Assembly: GCA_016844415.1 (NCBI GenBank)
Contig: JAENIX010000037.1
Location: 1-7,267, forward strand
DNA from: Actinomycetota bacterium
GTDB taxonomy: Bacteria; Desulfobacterota; Deferrimicrobia; Deferrimicrobiales; Deferrimicrobiaceae
Reading direction: 5' to 3'
DNA: 7,267 bases
The position numbers and the translations under genes are program-made. Numbering within the stretch: the first letter of the stretch is position 1; each line of letters starts with the position of its first letter. Positions 1 through 5,925 of this stretch are shown here, in pieces. The notes below the pieces were generated by a model. The model was not told the DNA's origin, did no database searches, and worked only from the letters and a program-made list of their open reading frames with translations.

Positions 1-1
1 C

Positions 2-295
2 TACGGGACCGGCGGCGCGGCGAAGGTCCCCGGCGTCGAGGTCGGAGGGAAGACCGGCACGGCGCAGGTGGCGACCGTCAAGGGGAAGATGATCAAGTCG
101 GAGAACCTGCCTTACCTGCTGCGCGACCACGCGTGGTTCGCGGGATTCGCCCCGGTCTCCGATCCGGAGATCTGCGTGGTGGCGATGATGGAGCACGGCG
201 GGCACGGGGGATCCGCCTCGGCGCCCATCGTCAAGGCGGTGATGCAGGAGTACTTCCGGACGAGGCCGCCCGCGGCGGCCGGGGAGAAGAAATGA
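2..295 (+). CDS. mrdA: Penicillin-binding protein 2 (peptidoglycan D,D-transpeptidase), C-terminal fragment
   Basis: Only the last 97 residues lie in the window; the gene starts upstream. PBP2 is the membrane-anchored, periplasmic transpeptidase that cross-links peptidoglycan during side-wall elongation, as partner of the RodA glycosyltransferase. The visible part holds the third penicillin-binding motif, KTGTAQ (visible residues 17-22), and then the typical tail WFAGFAP...GGHGGSASAPI, which closes the transpeptidase fold. The SxxK and SxN motifs must lie before the window. The stop codon overlaps the rodA ATG (ATGA, 292-295), implying translational coupling. KTGT alone would also fit PBP3/FtsI or another class B PBP; the adjacent RodA makes PBP2 the best reading. 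Nothing looks degraded. Confidence 0.9.
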   Translation, partial: YGTGGAAKVPGVEVGGKTGTAQVATVKGKMIKSENLPYLLRDHAWFAGFAPVSDPEICVVAMMEHGGHGGSASAPIVKAVMQEYFRTRPPAAAGEKK

Positions 296-1419
296 CGAGG
301 CCGGGGAAACTGGCGCGCCTGGACTGGCCGATATTCCTGATGGCGCTAGCCCTGTGCGGGGTGGGCCTGCTCAACGTGTACAGCGGAACGCGCGCGATCG
401 GATCGGTCGGCGTCCCGCTTTTCACCAAGCAGCTGATCTGGATCTTCCTCGGTATCCTGGCGTTCTTCGCCTGCTACATCGCGAGCGACCGGTCCATCGA
501 GGAGATCTCGCTGCCGGCGTTCTGGGGGATAGTCGCCGTGCTGGTCGTCGTCCTCGTCGCAGGCAAGGTGCGGGGAGGCGCCCAGAGATGGATCTCGCTC
601 GGAGGCTTCAACTTCCAGCCTTCCGAGTTCGCGAAGATCGCGGTGGTCCTGATGCTCGCGAAGTACTTCGCCGACCGGTACAGCTACGCCGGGATCGGCC
701 TGCGGGACACGTTTCCGGCCATCGGCATCGTGATAGTGCCGTTCCTGCTGGTTGCGCTCCAGCCGGACCTGGGAACCGCCGGAGTGTTCGTGATCATCCT
801 GCTCGGGATGCTGGTGATATCCTGCGTAAAGACCAGGGTGCTATTTATGCTCGGGGGAGCGGGAGCGCTGCTGGTTCCCTGCCTATGGTTCATGATGAAG
901 GGGTACCAGAAACAGCGGGTCCTCACCTTCCTGGACCCGGAGCGCGATCCCCTCGGAGCCGGGTACCATGTAATACAGTCGAAGATCGCGGTGGGGTCCG
1001 GGGGGTTCCTGGGAAAGGGATACCTGCGCGGGACGCAGGGGTCGCTCCGGTTCCTGCCCGAGCAACATACCGATTTCGCCTTCGCCGTGTTCGCCGAGGA
1101 GTGGGGATTCGCGGGGACGCTTGTCCTGCTGGCCCTTTTCCTGTTCCTCGTCTTCCGCGGCTTCCACCTCGCCGCGCGGTCCCAGGACAGGTTCGCGTCG
1201 TTCGCGTGCGGGGGCATAAGCGTCTATTTCCTTGCCCACATAGCCATAAACCTGGCGATGGTCTGCGGCCTCTTCCCCGTCGTGGGGATCCCGCTTCCGT
1301 TCGTCAGCTACGGCGGGTCTTCGATGCTGACCAACATGATGGCGCTTGGGATATTGACAGGCCTCGCGAGGAGCCGCTTCACCTTCCAGGGAGGGGGGCA
1401 GAGCTCGATAAGCGCCTGA
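292..1419 (+). CDS. rodA: RodA, SEDS-family peptidoglycan glycosyltransferase
   Basis: A 375-residue polytopic membrane protein, close to the usual RodA length. SEDS proteins polymerise lipid II into glycan strands; RodA acts with PBP2 in the elongasome. The sequence is largely hydrophobic helices, with the family landmarks QPSEFAK (109-115), QPDLGT (157-162), a long periplasmic loop ending LPEQHTDFAF (255-264) and the C-terminal signature GIPLPFVSYGGSS (332-344). Asp261 in HTDF matches the aspartate known to be essential in RodA (D262 in E. coli, from memory). The ATG at 292 is chosen because it overlaps the mrdA stop (ATGA) and has GGGGAG at 281-286, 5 nt upstream; the same frame is open further upstream, but that lies within mrdA. 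The last 41 bp are antisense to the end of the downstream lipoprotein gene, and the residues there (after about 362) are not part of the conserved core. Confidence 0.95.
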   Translation: MTRPGKLARLDWPIFLMALALCGVGLLNVYSGTRAIGSVGVPLFTKQLIWIFLGILAFFACYIASDRSIEEISLPAFWGIVAVLVVVLVAGKVRGGAQRWISLGGFNFQPSEFAKIAVVLMLAKYFADRYSYAGIGLRDTFPAIGIVIVPFLLVALQPDLGTAGVFVIILLGMLVISCVKTRVLFMLGGAGALLVPCLWFMMKGYQKQRVLTFLDPERDPLGAGYHVIQSKIAVGSGGFLGKGYLRGTQGSLRFLPEQHTDFAFAVFAEEWGFAGTLVLLALFLFLVFRGFHLAARSQDRFASFACGGISVYFLAHIAINLAMVCGLFPVVGIPLPFVSYGGSSMLTNMMALGILTGLARSRFTFQGGGQSSISA

Positions 1420-1966
1420 CCTCGGCGACAATCGACGCGGCGAGGGAAGGGGATGCGCCGGTCCATTTTTTCAGCACGGTTCCGCGCCGGTCCGTCAGGA
1501 GGAGAAGCGGGGCATGCTCGGGCCCGAAGCGTTTCCGGAAAGGATCGGGAAGGGCCATGACCGTCGTCACCGGCAGGGTGCCGGCGTCCCGGGGCGTCGC
1601 CGGCTGGATCGGATCGATTTCCCGTGTTCCCTCTTTTCCCAACAGGCGCTCCCGGTCGAACAATATGCGGTACGCGCGGACGGTTCCCGGCGGAATGTCC
1701 CGGGATGCCTCCCGCAGCGCTTTCCACGCGTCAGCGCAGGGCGGGCACCATGCGTAGTCGAGAACGATGAGCCGATAAGGTTCGGGGGAGTCGGGGAGTC
1801 CGGGCGTCGGCTGCCCGCGGTCGTCCGCGAACACCGGTTTATCCGCCGGAAAGGGGACGGACCCCACGGAGAAATGTTTCGATCCGCAGGCGGCGAAGAG
1901 GAGCATCGCGAGGAACCCGGCGACGGCCGCCGCGAAGATCCGGTCCTGCGGCTTCCTGCGGGACAC
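1379..1966 (-). CDS. Thioredoxin-fold (TlpA/ResA-like) predicted lipoprotein
   Basis: A 195-residue protein. Basic residues precede a hydrophobic stretch (about 10-26) ending LLFAAC, with Cys27 as the likely lipidation site; Phe at -3 makes this a slightly atypical lipobox. No Asp follows the Cys, so outer-membrane sorting is possible. The mature part has a WCPPC active site (73-77) and a candidate cis-proline at Pro132 (TLPVTT), as in extracytoplasmic TlpA/ResA/DsbE-type thiol oxidoreductases. These typically reduce or oxidise disulfides in envelope proteins such as apocytochromes c; the partner here is unknown. The start is GTG at 1966, with AAGGGGG upstream, only 9 bp after the trxA stop, so the two are almost certainly co-transcribed. 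The C-terminal residues SSSAPLPGR lie in the 41-bp overlap with rodA. Similarity outside the active site is weak, so the substrate cannot be named. Confidence 0.8.
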   Translation of the reverse strand: MSRRKPQDRIFAAAVAGFLAMLLFAACGSKHFSVGSVPFPADKPVFADDRGQPTPGLPDSPEPYRLIVLDYAWCPPCADAWKALREASRDIPPGTVRAYRILFDRERLLGKEGTREIDPIQPATPRDAGTLPVTTVMALPDPFRKRFGPEHAPLLLLTDRRGTVLKKWTGASPSLAASIVAEVRRLSSSAPLPGR

Positions 1967-1975
1967 CCGTCCCCC

Positions 1976-2302
1976 TTACATCCCTTTCTGGATAAGCGAG
2001 ACTATGCTGGCCTTCGTGTTGACGCCCACCATCTGGCCCTTGATCTGTCCTTCCTTGAACAGGATAAGGGTGGGGATGCCGCGGATGCCGAGGTTCGATG
2101 CTATATCCGGGCTTTCGTCGACGTTCACCTTGGCGACCCGCACCTTCCCCTCCATCTCCTTCGCCACTTCCTCGAGAATTGGCGCGATGACCCTGCACGG
2201 GCCGCACCAGGGAGCCCAGAAATCCACCAGGACCGGCGTCGGGCCGACGTCAACGGTCTTCTTGAAATTCCCATCGTTCAGTTCCAGGATGTTTCCGGCC
2301 AT
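1976..2302 (-). CDS. trxA: Thioredoxin
   Basis: A 108-residue cytoplasmic thioredoxin of standard length. It uses its Cys pair to reduce disulfides in client proteins and is recycled by thioredoxin reductase, which is not in this window. The active site is WCGPC (32-36) after VDFWAP, with the buried Asp27 expected in thioredoxins and the cis-proline loop RGIPT (74-78; Pro77). The start is ATG at 2302, preceded by a good GGGGAGGAAG Shine-Dalgarno region. It is the first gene of a two-gene minus-strand unit with the thioredoxin-fold lipoprotein. That arrangement suggests a linked cytoplasmic and envelope thiol role, but a membrane electron carrier between them (CcdA/DsbD) is not seen here. No anomalies. 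Confidence 0.95.
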   Translation of the reverse strand: MAGNILELNDGNFKKTVDVGPTPVLVDFWAPWCGPCRVIAPILEEVAKEMEGKVRVAKVNVDESPDIASNLGIRGIPTLILFKEGQIKGQMVGVNTKASIVSLIQKGM

Positions 2303-2346
2303 TCTCTTCCTCCCCGTCGATCGCGTCCGGCAATGGATTAGTTCGT

Positions 2347-2375
2347 ATGTCGTTAGATGCGAATCATGCTACAAC
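2347..2375 (+). promoter_or_regulatory. Candidate extended -10 promoter upstream of gmhA
   Basis: TGC-TACAAC at 2367-2375 matches an extended -10 element (TGn then TAnAAT-like, 4 of 6). A weak -35 candidate, ATGTCG (2347-2352), sits 17 bp upstream. Transcription would start near 2382 and give a leader of about 115 nt that includes the GGCGCC hairpin. The call rests on motif resemblance only. Confidence 0.35.
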
Positions 2376-2394
2376 GGTTTTTCAGGAAATGAAA

Positions 2395-2416
2395 GGCGCC
2401 GGCACACAGGCGCCGG
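2395..2416. repeat. GGCGCCGG direct repeat with hairpin potential
   Basis: GGCGCCGG occurs at 2395-2402 and 2409-2416, separated by CACACA. Because GGCGCC is self-complementary, the two copies can also form a 6-bp stem with an 8-nt loop. No T tract follows on either strand, so it is unlikely to be an intrinsic terminator. It could be a leader hairpin of the gmhA transcript or a protein-binding site. Confidence 0.5.
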
Positions 2417-2437
2417 TGAAACCGGACCGCGGCGTTC

Positions 2438-2467
2438 TTGACAGCGGCCGTGAGGAAAAGCGATCAT
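2438..2467 (+). promoter_or_regulatory. Candidate sigma70-type promoter for gmhA
   Basis: A perfect -35 hexamer TTGACA (2438-2443) is followed after 18 bp by GATCAT (2462-2467), which matches 4 of 6 positions of TATAAT, including the A at position 2 and the final T. The predicted start near 2474 would leave about 24 nt of leader before the TTG start codon at 2498, room enough for the Shine-Dalgarno sequence. If used, it rules out translation from the in-frame upstream starts at 2438 and 2468. Confidence 0.4.
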
Positions 2468-2485
2468 GTGTGCCTAACCCCCCCC

Positions 2486-2491
2486 GGAGGG
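2486..2491 (+). promoter_or_regulatory. Ribosome binding site that fixes the gmhA start
   Basis: GGAGGG lies 6 nt before the TTG at 2498. In-frame TTG at 2438 and GTG at 2468 have no comparable site. An 8-C run (2478-2485) abuts it directly and could pair with G-rich RNA. Confidence 0.75.
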
Positions 2492-2497
2492 AACTCC

Positions 2498-3079
2498 TTG
2501 CAGGAAGCCATCGCGAAAATGCTGAAGGAAGGGGCGGACCTGCGCCTGCAGATGGTGGAGACGATGACGCGCGACATCATCGATGCCGCGCAGGCGATAG
2601 CCCATGCGTTCAAGACCGGCCGGAAGATCCTCCTTTTCGGAAACGGCGGAAGCGCCGCCGACTCGCAGCACATAGCGGCCGAATTCATGAACCGGTTCCA
2701 GATCGAGCGCCCCCCGCTGCCGGCCATCGCGCTGACCACCGACACATCCATTCTCACCAGCATCTCGAACGACTACGCTTTCGAAGAGGTGTTCAGCAAG
2801 CAGGTCAAGGCCCTCGGGAAGAAGGGAGACATAGCGATCGGGATCTCCACGAGCGGCAACTCGGCGAACGTCGTCAAGGCGTTCCGCATTGCGAAGAAAC
2901 TGGGAATGGTCACGATAGCGCTGACATCCGAGGGGGGGAAGATCGGGTCGAACGCCGACATCGCGCTTGCGGTCCCCTCGAAAAGCATCCCCCGCATCCA
3001 GGAAGCCCACATAACCGTCGGGCACATCCTGTGCGACCTTACGGACACCTTGCTCTTCCGGCAGGTCGGCAAGCGATGA
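2498..3079 (+). CDS. gmhA: Phosphoheptose isomerase (sedoheptulose 7-phosphate isomerase)
   Basis: A 193-residue SIS-fold protein, nearly the same length as E. coli GmhA. GmhA converts sedoheptulose 7-phosphate to D-glycero-D-manno-heptose 7-phosphate in the cytoplasm, the first step toward ADP-heptose for the LPS core. Landmarks are LLFGNGGSAADSQH (45-58), RPPLPAIAL (71-79), the phosphate-binding GISTSGNSANVV (115-126) and RIQEAHITVGHI (166-177). His58/Glu62 and Gln168/His176 have the same spacing as the metal and active-site residues of characterised GmhA proteins. TTG at 2498 is preferred over TTG 2438 and GTG 2468 because of its Shine-Dalgarno site, the family length and the lack of conserved residues before it. 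The gene is first in a coupled unit, its stop overlapping the next ATG (3076-3079). The usual partners HldE and GmhB are not in the window. Paralogues such as DiaA share the fold, but the residue match favours GmhA. Confidence 0.9.
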   Translation: MQEAIAKMLKEGADLRLQMVETMTRDIIDAAQAIAHAFKTGRKILLFGNGGSAADSQHIAAEFMNRFQIERPPLPAIALTTDTSILTSISNDYAFEEVFSKQVKALGKKGDIAIGISTSGNSANVVKAFRIAKKLGMVTIALTSEGGKIGSNADIALAVPSKSIPRIQEAHITVGHILCDLTDTLLFRQVGKR

Positions 3080-4011
3080 GGAAAATCGACCCGGCCCGGC
3101 TGCGCCTTACCTCCCTTCACACGAGGAAGAGCAAGGTCACGTTCAAGGGGTTCGGGGCTCCCGTGCGCAAGGGGATGTCTTTTTCATCGTTCCTGGCCGG
3201 CCTTCCCGACTACCTGTCGGCGAAGGACTTCCGGGCGGTTGTCAAGGCGGTGGCGGCCGCGAAGAGACGCGGCGCTCCCGTGCTCCTGGGGATCGGGGCG
3301 CACTTCATCAAGGTCGGGCTCTCGCCGTTGCTCCTGCAGGGGCTTTCCAGGGGCCTTTTCGATTGCATCTCGATGAACGGGGCGGGAGTCATCCACGACA
3401 CGGAGCTCGCGCTGGCCGGCAAGACCTCGGAAGACGTCGAGAAGGGGCTTTCCGACGGTTCTTTCGGGATGGCGAGGGAGACTGCCGGGTTCATCCACTC
3501 GGCGCTGGCGTCGGGGCTTCCGCAAGGGCTGGGCTTCGGCGCGGCCGCCGGCAAGGCCATCGAGGAATCCAGCGCGCGGTACCGGGAAAAGAGCCTTCTC
3601 GCGGCCGCCTGGCGGATGAAAGTGCCCGCGACCGTCCACGTGAGCATCGGTTCGGACATCATCCACATGCATCCGGAGGCGGACGGCGCCGCGATGGGAG
3701 AGGCGTCCCAGAGGGATTTCCGCCGGTTCTGCGAGATGGTGGCCCGGCTCGACGGCGGCGTATATCTCAATGTCGGGTCGGCAGTGGTCCTGCCCGAGGT
3801 TTTCCTCAAGGCCGTGGCCGTCGCGAGGAACCTCGGCCGGCCCCTTTCGCGGATCACGACGGTGAACATGGACTTCATCCGCCACTACCGGCCGGACGTG
3901 AACGTGGTGACCCGCCCCACCCGCGCCGGCGGCAAGGGATACCACCTGATCGGACCCCACGAGATCCTCTTCCCGCTTTTCATGGCGGCGGTGGCAGAGG
4001 AGTTGTGGTAA
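3076..4011 (+). CDS. Deoxyhypusine-synthase-like protein, bacterial
   Basis: A 311-residue soluble protein. The segment GIGAHFIKVGLSPLLLQGL (72-90) followed by ISMNGAGVIHDTELALAGKTSEDV (98-121) is strongly reminiscent of the NAD-binding core of deoxyhypusine synthase (DHS), where the pattern is GAHxIKxGL...MNGAGxIHDxExALxGxTSEDV. The C-terminus, RP (280-281), GGKG (285-288) and EILFPLFMAAVAEEL (296-310), lines up with the end of DHS, placing Lys287 near the lysine that carries the aminobutyl intermediate. True DHS uses spermidine and NAD to modify eIF5A, which bacteria lack; plant homospermidine synthases derive from the same family. So a polyamine or other NAD-dependent transfer reaction is possible, but the substrate is unknown. 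The ATG overlaps the gmhA stop by 4 bp, and the 3' end overlaps anmK by 7 bp. The region around 187-203 (VHVSIGSDIIHMHPEAD) diverges from what I recall of DHS, so activity may differ. Confidence 0.7.
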   Translation: MRKIDPARLRLTSLHTRKSKVTFKGFGAPVRKGMSFSSFLAGLPDYLSAKDFRAVVKAVAAAKRRGAPVLLGIGAHFIKVGLSPLLLQGLSRGLFDCISMNGAGVIHDTELALAGKTSEDVEKGLSDGSFGMARETAGFIHSALASGLPQGLGFGAAAGKAIEESSARYREKSLLAAAWRMKVPATVHVSIGSDIIHMHPEADGAAMGEASQRDFRRFCEMVARLDGGVYLNVGSAVVLPEVFLKAVAVARNLGRPLSRITTVNMDFIRHYRPDVNVVTRPTRAGGKGYHLIGPHEILFPLFMAAVAEELW

Positions 4012-5210
4012 CCGCTCTTTGCGCGGGAATCATGTCGGGCACGTCGGCCGACGGCGCCGACATCTCCTTCGTCTCGTTCTCTCCCGTGCGCGGGAACATA
4101 TCCTGCCATATCCGAAGTTTCCATTCCGTTCCGTATCCGGGGGATCTACGCGAGCGGGTCCTGCGGATCTCCGAGGCGAAGGAAGCCGGCAAGGAAGAGC
4201 TCTGCCGCCTGTCGATGGCCCTCGGGGAGTTTTACGCCTTCGCCTTCGGCAGGGCCCTGGCGTTTCTCCAGATACGGCCTGAAGAGGTTGCGGCGGTCGG
4301 CTGCCACGGGCAGACGGTGGGGCATTTCCCGAACAAGCGGCGGGGCTTCATGAAAGAGACCGGCGCGACCCTCCAGATAGGCGAGCCCTCCTTCATCGCG
4401 CAGCGCACGGGGATCACAGCGATCTCCGACTTCCGCACAGCCGACATGGCGGCGGGCGGGATCGGCGCCCCGCTGGTGCCGGCGTTCCACGGAGTCCTGC
4501 TTCGCGGCCGTGGATGTTTCTCCTCATTCCAGAACATGGGCGGCATCGGGAACGTGACCGTGGTGAGCCCGCAGGGAAAGATCCTGGCCGCCTTCGACAC
4601 CGGTCCGGGCAACATGCTTATCGACGGAGCGGCACGCCTCCTGTCGGGCGGCAGAATGTCGATGGACAGGGATGGGGGGCTGGCGCTGCGGGGGAAAGTG
4701 CGCGAGAAGTTTCTTGCCGCCCTTGTCCGGCACGACCGGTATCTCGCGATTCCGCCTCCCAAGAGCACCGGCCGGGAGCGGTACGGCAGGCCGCGGCTGG
4801 AAAAGATCATCGCCTCGGCGCGTCTGGAGAAGATCCGCAGGGAAGACCTGATGGCCACGCTGACGGCCTATGCGGCGGAAACGGTCCGCCAGGCGTTCGA
4901 GCGGTTCATACTGCCGAATTGGCCCGTGAAGGAAGTTTTCCTCGGTGGGGGAGGCGGCAAGAACCCCGCGCTCGCGGCATCCATCGCCGCCCGGATGCCC
5001 GGGCTGAAGATCCGCGCGACAGAGACGCTTGGGATCCCACCGCAGTACGTCGAATCGGCGGCCTTCGCCTACCTCGCTTACCTGGCCATCTGCCGCCAGG
5101 CCGGCAACGTCACCGTCGCCACCGGCGGCCAGCCCGCCGTTTTGGGGAAGATCTCCCCGGGGCGGTTGGGGAGCGCTTTCCCTACAGCGCCGCCTCCTCG
5201 CCGGGCTTGA
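4005..5210 (+). CDS. anmK: Anhydro-N-acetylmuramic acid kinase
   Basis: A 401-residue cytoplasmic kinase of the ASKHA fold (E. coli AnmK is about 369). AnmK opens the 1,6-anhydro ring of anhydro-MurNAc from wall turnover and phosphorylates it to MurNAc-6-phosphate. The motifs appear in family order: ATP-binding MSGTSADGAD (10-19), GCHGQTVGHFPN (99-110), LQIGEPSFIA (123-132), SDFRTADMAAGGIGAPLVP (141-159), QNMGGIGN (176-183), FDTGPGNMLID (197-207, probably with the catalytic Asp198), STGRERYG (254-261) and LGGGGGKN (313-320). The start is GTG at 4005, overlapping the preceding stop by 7 bp; its AGGAG (3998-4002) is unusually close, 2 nt away. ATG 4032 is rejected because it falls inside the ATP-binding loop. 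The last 15 or so residues, past the conserved VLGKISPG, are a Pro/Arg-rich tail that coincides with the 29-bp overlap with the opposite-strand hydrolase. Confidence 0.93.
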   Translation: MVTALCAGIMSGTSADGADISFVSFSPVRGNISCHIRSFHSVPYPGDLRERVLRISEAKEAGKEELCRLSMALGEFYAFAFGRALAFLQIRPEEVAAVGCHGQTVGHFPNKRRGFMKETGATLQIGEPSFIAQRTGITAISDFRTADMAAGGIGAPLVPAFHGVLLRGRGCFSSFQNMGGIGNVTVVSPQGKILAAFDTGPGNMLIDGAARLLSGGRMSMDRDGGLALRGKVREKFLAALVRHDRYLAIPPPKSTGRERYGRPRLEKIIASARLEKIRREDLMATLTAYAAETVRQAFERFILPNWPVKEVFLGGGGGKNPALAASIAARMPGLKIRATETLGIPPQYVESAAFAYLAYLAICRQAGNVTVATGGQPAVLGKISPGRLGSAFPTAPPPRRA

Positions 5211-5883
5211 GCTCGATCACCCGGACCCCCGGCGCAACCCTCTTCATCTCGGCGACGAACCGTTCCGCAGTGGGCTCGAGGATCGGGAACGTCCCGTAGT
5301 GCATCGGGGCGACCGCCTTCGCCTGCAGCATCGCGGCGGCCTTCGCCGCCTGGCGATAGTCCATCGTGAACACCGAGCCGATCGGCAGAATCGCCACGTC
5401 GATCGGGTGCAGCTCTCCGATCAGCGACATGCCCGCGAAGATGCCGGTATCCCCGGAATGATAGATTATGGCCCCTGCGGGGGTACGTATTACGTATCCC
5501 GCCGGGGACCCGAGGGAACATGAGTGCCTGGCCTCGGTCATCGTGAATGAAAAACCGTCGAGGACCACGGTCCCGCCGACGTTCATTCCGATCCCTCCGT
5601 GCAGGAGCTGTGACTCCGGGACCCCCTTGGCCTTGAGGTCTCCCGCCAGCTCGAAAATGGCCACCACCAGCGCGCCGGTCCGCTTCGCCAGCAGGACGGC
5701 GTCGGACGCGTGGTCGAAATGGTCATGGGTGAGAAGAATGAAATCCGCCCTGCCGATCCCTTCCGGGCCGCTGGGCGCCGCGGGGTTTCCGGTCAGCCAG
5801 GGATCGATGAGCACCGTCTTCCCGCAAGGGTCCTGTACGGAAAAGCCGGAGTGACCGAACCAGCGGATCTTCACGGGCGGCAT
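5182..5883 (-). CDS. UPF0173-type metal-dependent hydrolase (metallo-beta-lactamase fold)
   Basis: A 233-residue protein, the normal size for this family of uncharacterised cytoplasmic metallo-beta-lactamase-fold hydrolases (related to B. subtilis YtkL and to UlaG-like enzymes). It starts VKIRWFGHSGFSV, then LIDPWLTGNP (25-34), and has the metal motif HDHFDH (53-58), a third-ligand histidine in EARHS (His120), the bridging aspartate in HSGDTG (Asp145) and the distal histidine in APMHYGTFP (His195). All expected metal ligands are present, so it should be active; the substrate is unknown. ATG 5883 is chosen over ATG 5910 because AAGGAGGA (5898-5891) sits 7 nt before it and the predicted transcript starts near 5919, too close to 5910. 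The final residues overlap the anmK 3' end on the other strand by 29 bp. Confidence 0.9.
   Translation of the reverse strand: MPPVKIRWFGHSGFSVQDPCGKTVLIDPWLTGNPAAPSGPEGIGRADFILLTHDHFDHASDAVLLAKRTGALVVAIFELAGDLKAKGVPESQLLHGGIGMNVGGTVVLDGFSFTMTEARHSCSLGSPAGYVIRTPAGAIIYHSGDTGIFAGMSLIGELHPIDVAILPIGSVFTMDYRQAAKAAAMLQAKAVAPMHYGTFPILEPTAERFVAEMKRVAPGVRVIELKPGEEAAL
5472..5507. repeat. Long imperfect inverted repeat inside the hydrolase gene
   Basis: The left arm is 5472-5489 (CCCCTGCGGGGGTACGTA) and the right arm 5491-5507 (TACGTATCCCGCCGGGG), with one base between them. Apart from one extra G and two substitutions, the arms are reverse complements. TACGTA is itself a palindrome and occurs twice. 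On the coding strand the repeat encodes the segment around PAGYVIRTPAGA (residues 127-138), so it may reflect codon choice rather than a DNA function. Confidence 0.6.
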
Positions 5884-5890
5884 GAGACGA

Positions 5891-5898
5891 TCCTCCTT
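5891..5898 (-). promoter_or_regulatory. Ribosome binding site that fixes the hydrolase start
   Basis: AAGGAGGA on the minus strand, 7 nt before the ATG at 5883. It lies within the reading frame that would follow the alternative ATG at 5910, which has no ribosome binding site of its own. Confidence 0.8.
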
Positions 5899-5925
5899 TT
5901 CCAGCTTCATCCGTAGTGAAATTTA

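Larger units (their letters stand above)
2303..2497. other. Divergent intergenic region between trxA and gmhA
   Basis: This 195-bp region separates two genes transcribed away from each other, so it should hold promoters for both. The central part, about 2330-2395, is clearly more A+T-rich than the surroundings. On the plus strand there is an extended -10-like TGCTACAAC (2367-2375) and, further down, TTGACA (2438-2443). On the minus strand I found no convincing -35/-10 pair for trxA. The region also holds a GGCGCC hairpin (2395-2414) and an 8-C run (2478-2485) just before the gmhA ribosome binding site. No small gene or known riboswitch was recognised. Confidence 0.6.

Noticed and set aside
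354..1757. 467-codon open frame on the plus strand overlapping rodA
   Set aside because: Arg/Pro/Gly-rich translation with no membrane segments, in a different frame from the unmistakable RodA, and running across the lipoprotein gene; a G+C shadow.
1514..2341. Long open frame on the plus strand (275 codons) opposite trxA and the lipoprotein gene
   Set aside because: It is antisense to two well-supported genes, gives a low-complexity Arg/Pro/Gly-rich product with no motif, and is a typical by-product of high G+C.
2395..2416. GGCGCC hairpin as an intrinsic terminator
   Set aside because: No T run follows on either strand, and there is no gene ending nearby to terminate.
3184..3960. Long open frame on the minus strand (258 codons) opposite the DHS-like gene
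   Set aside because: The product is Arg/His/Gly-rich with no recognisable domain, and the plus strand has clear conserved motifs and coupled starts.
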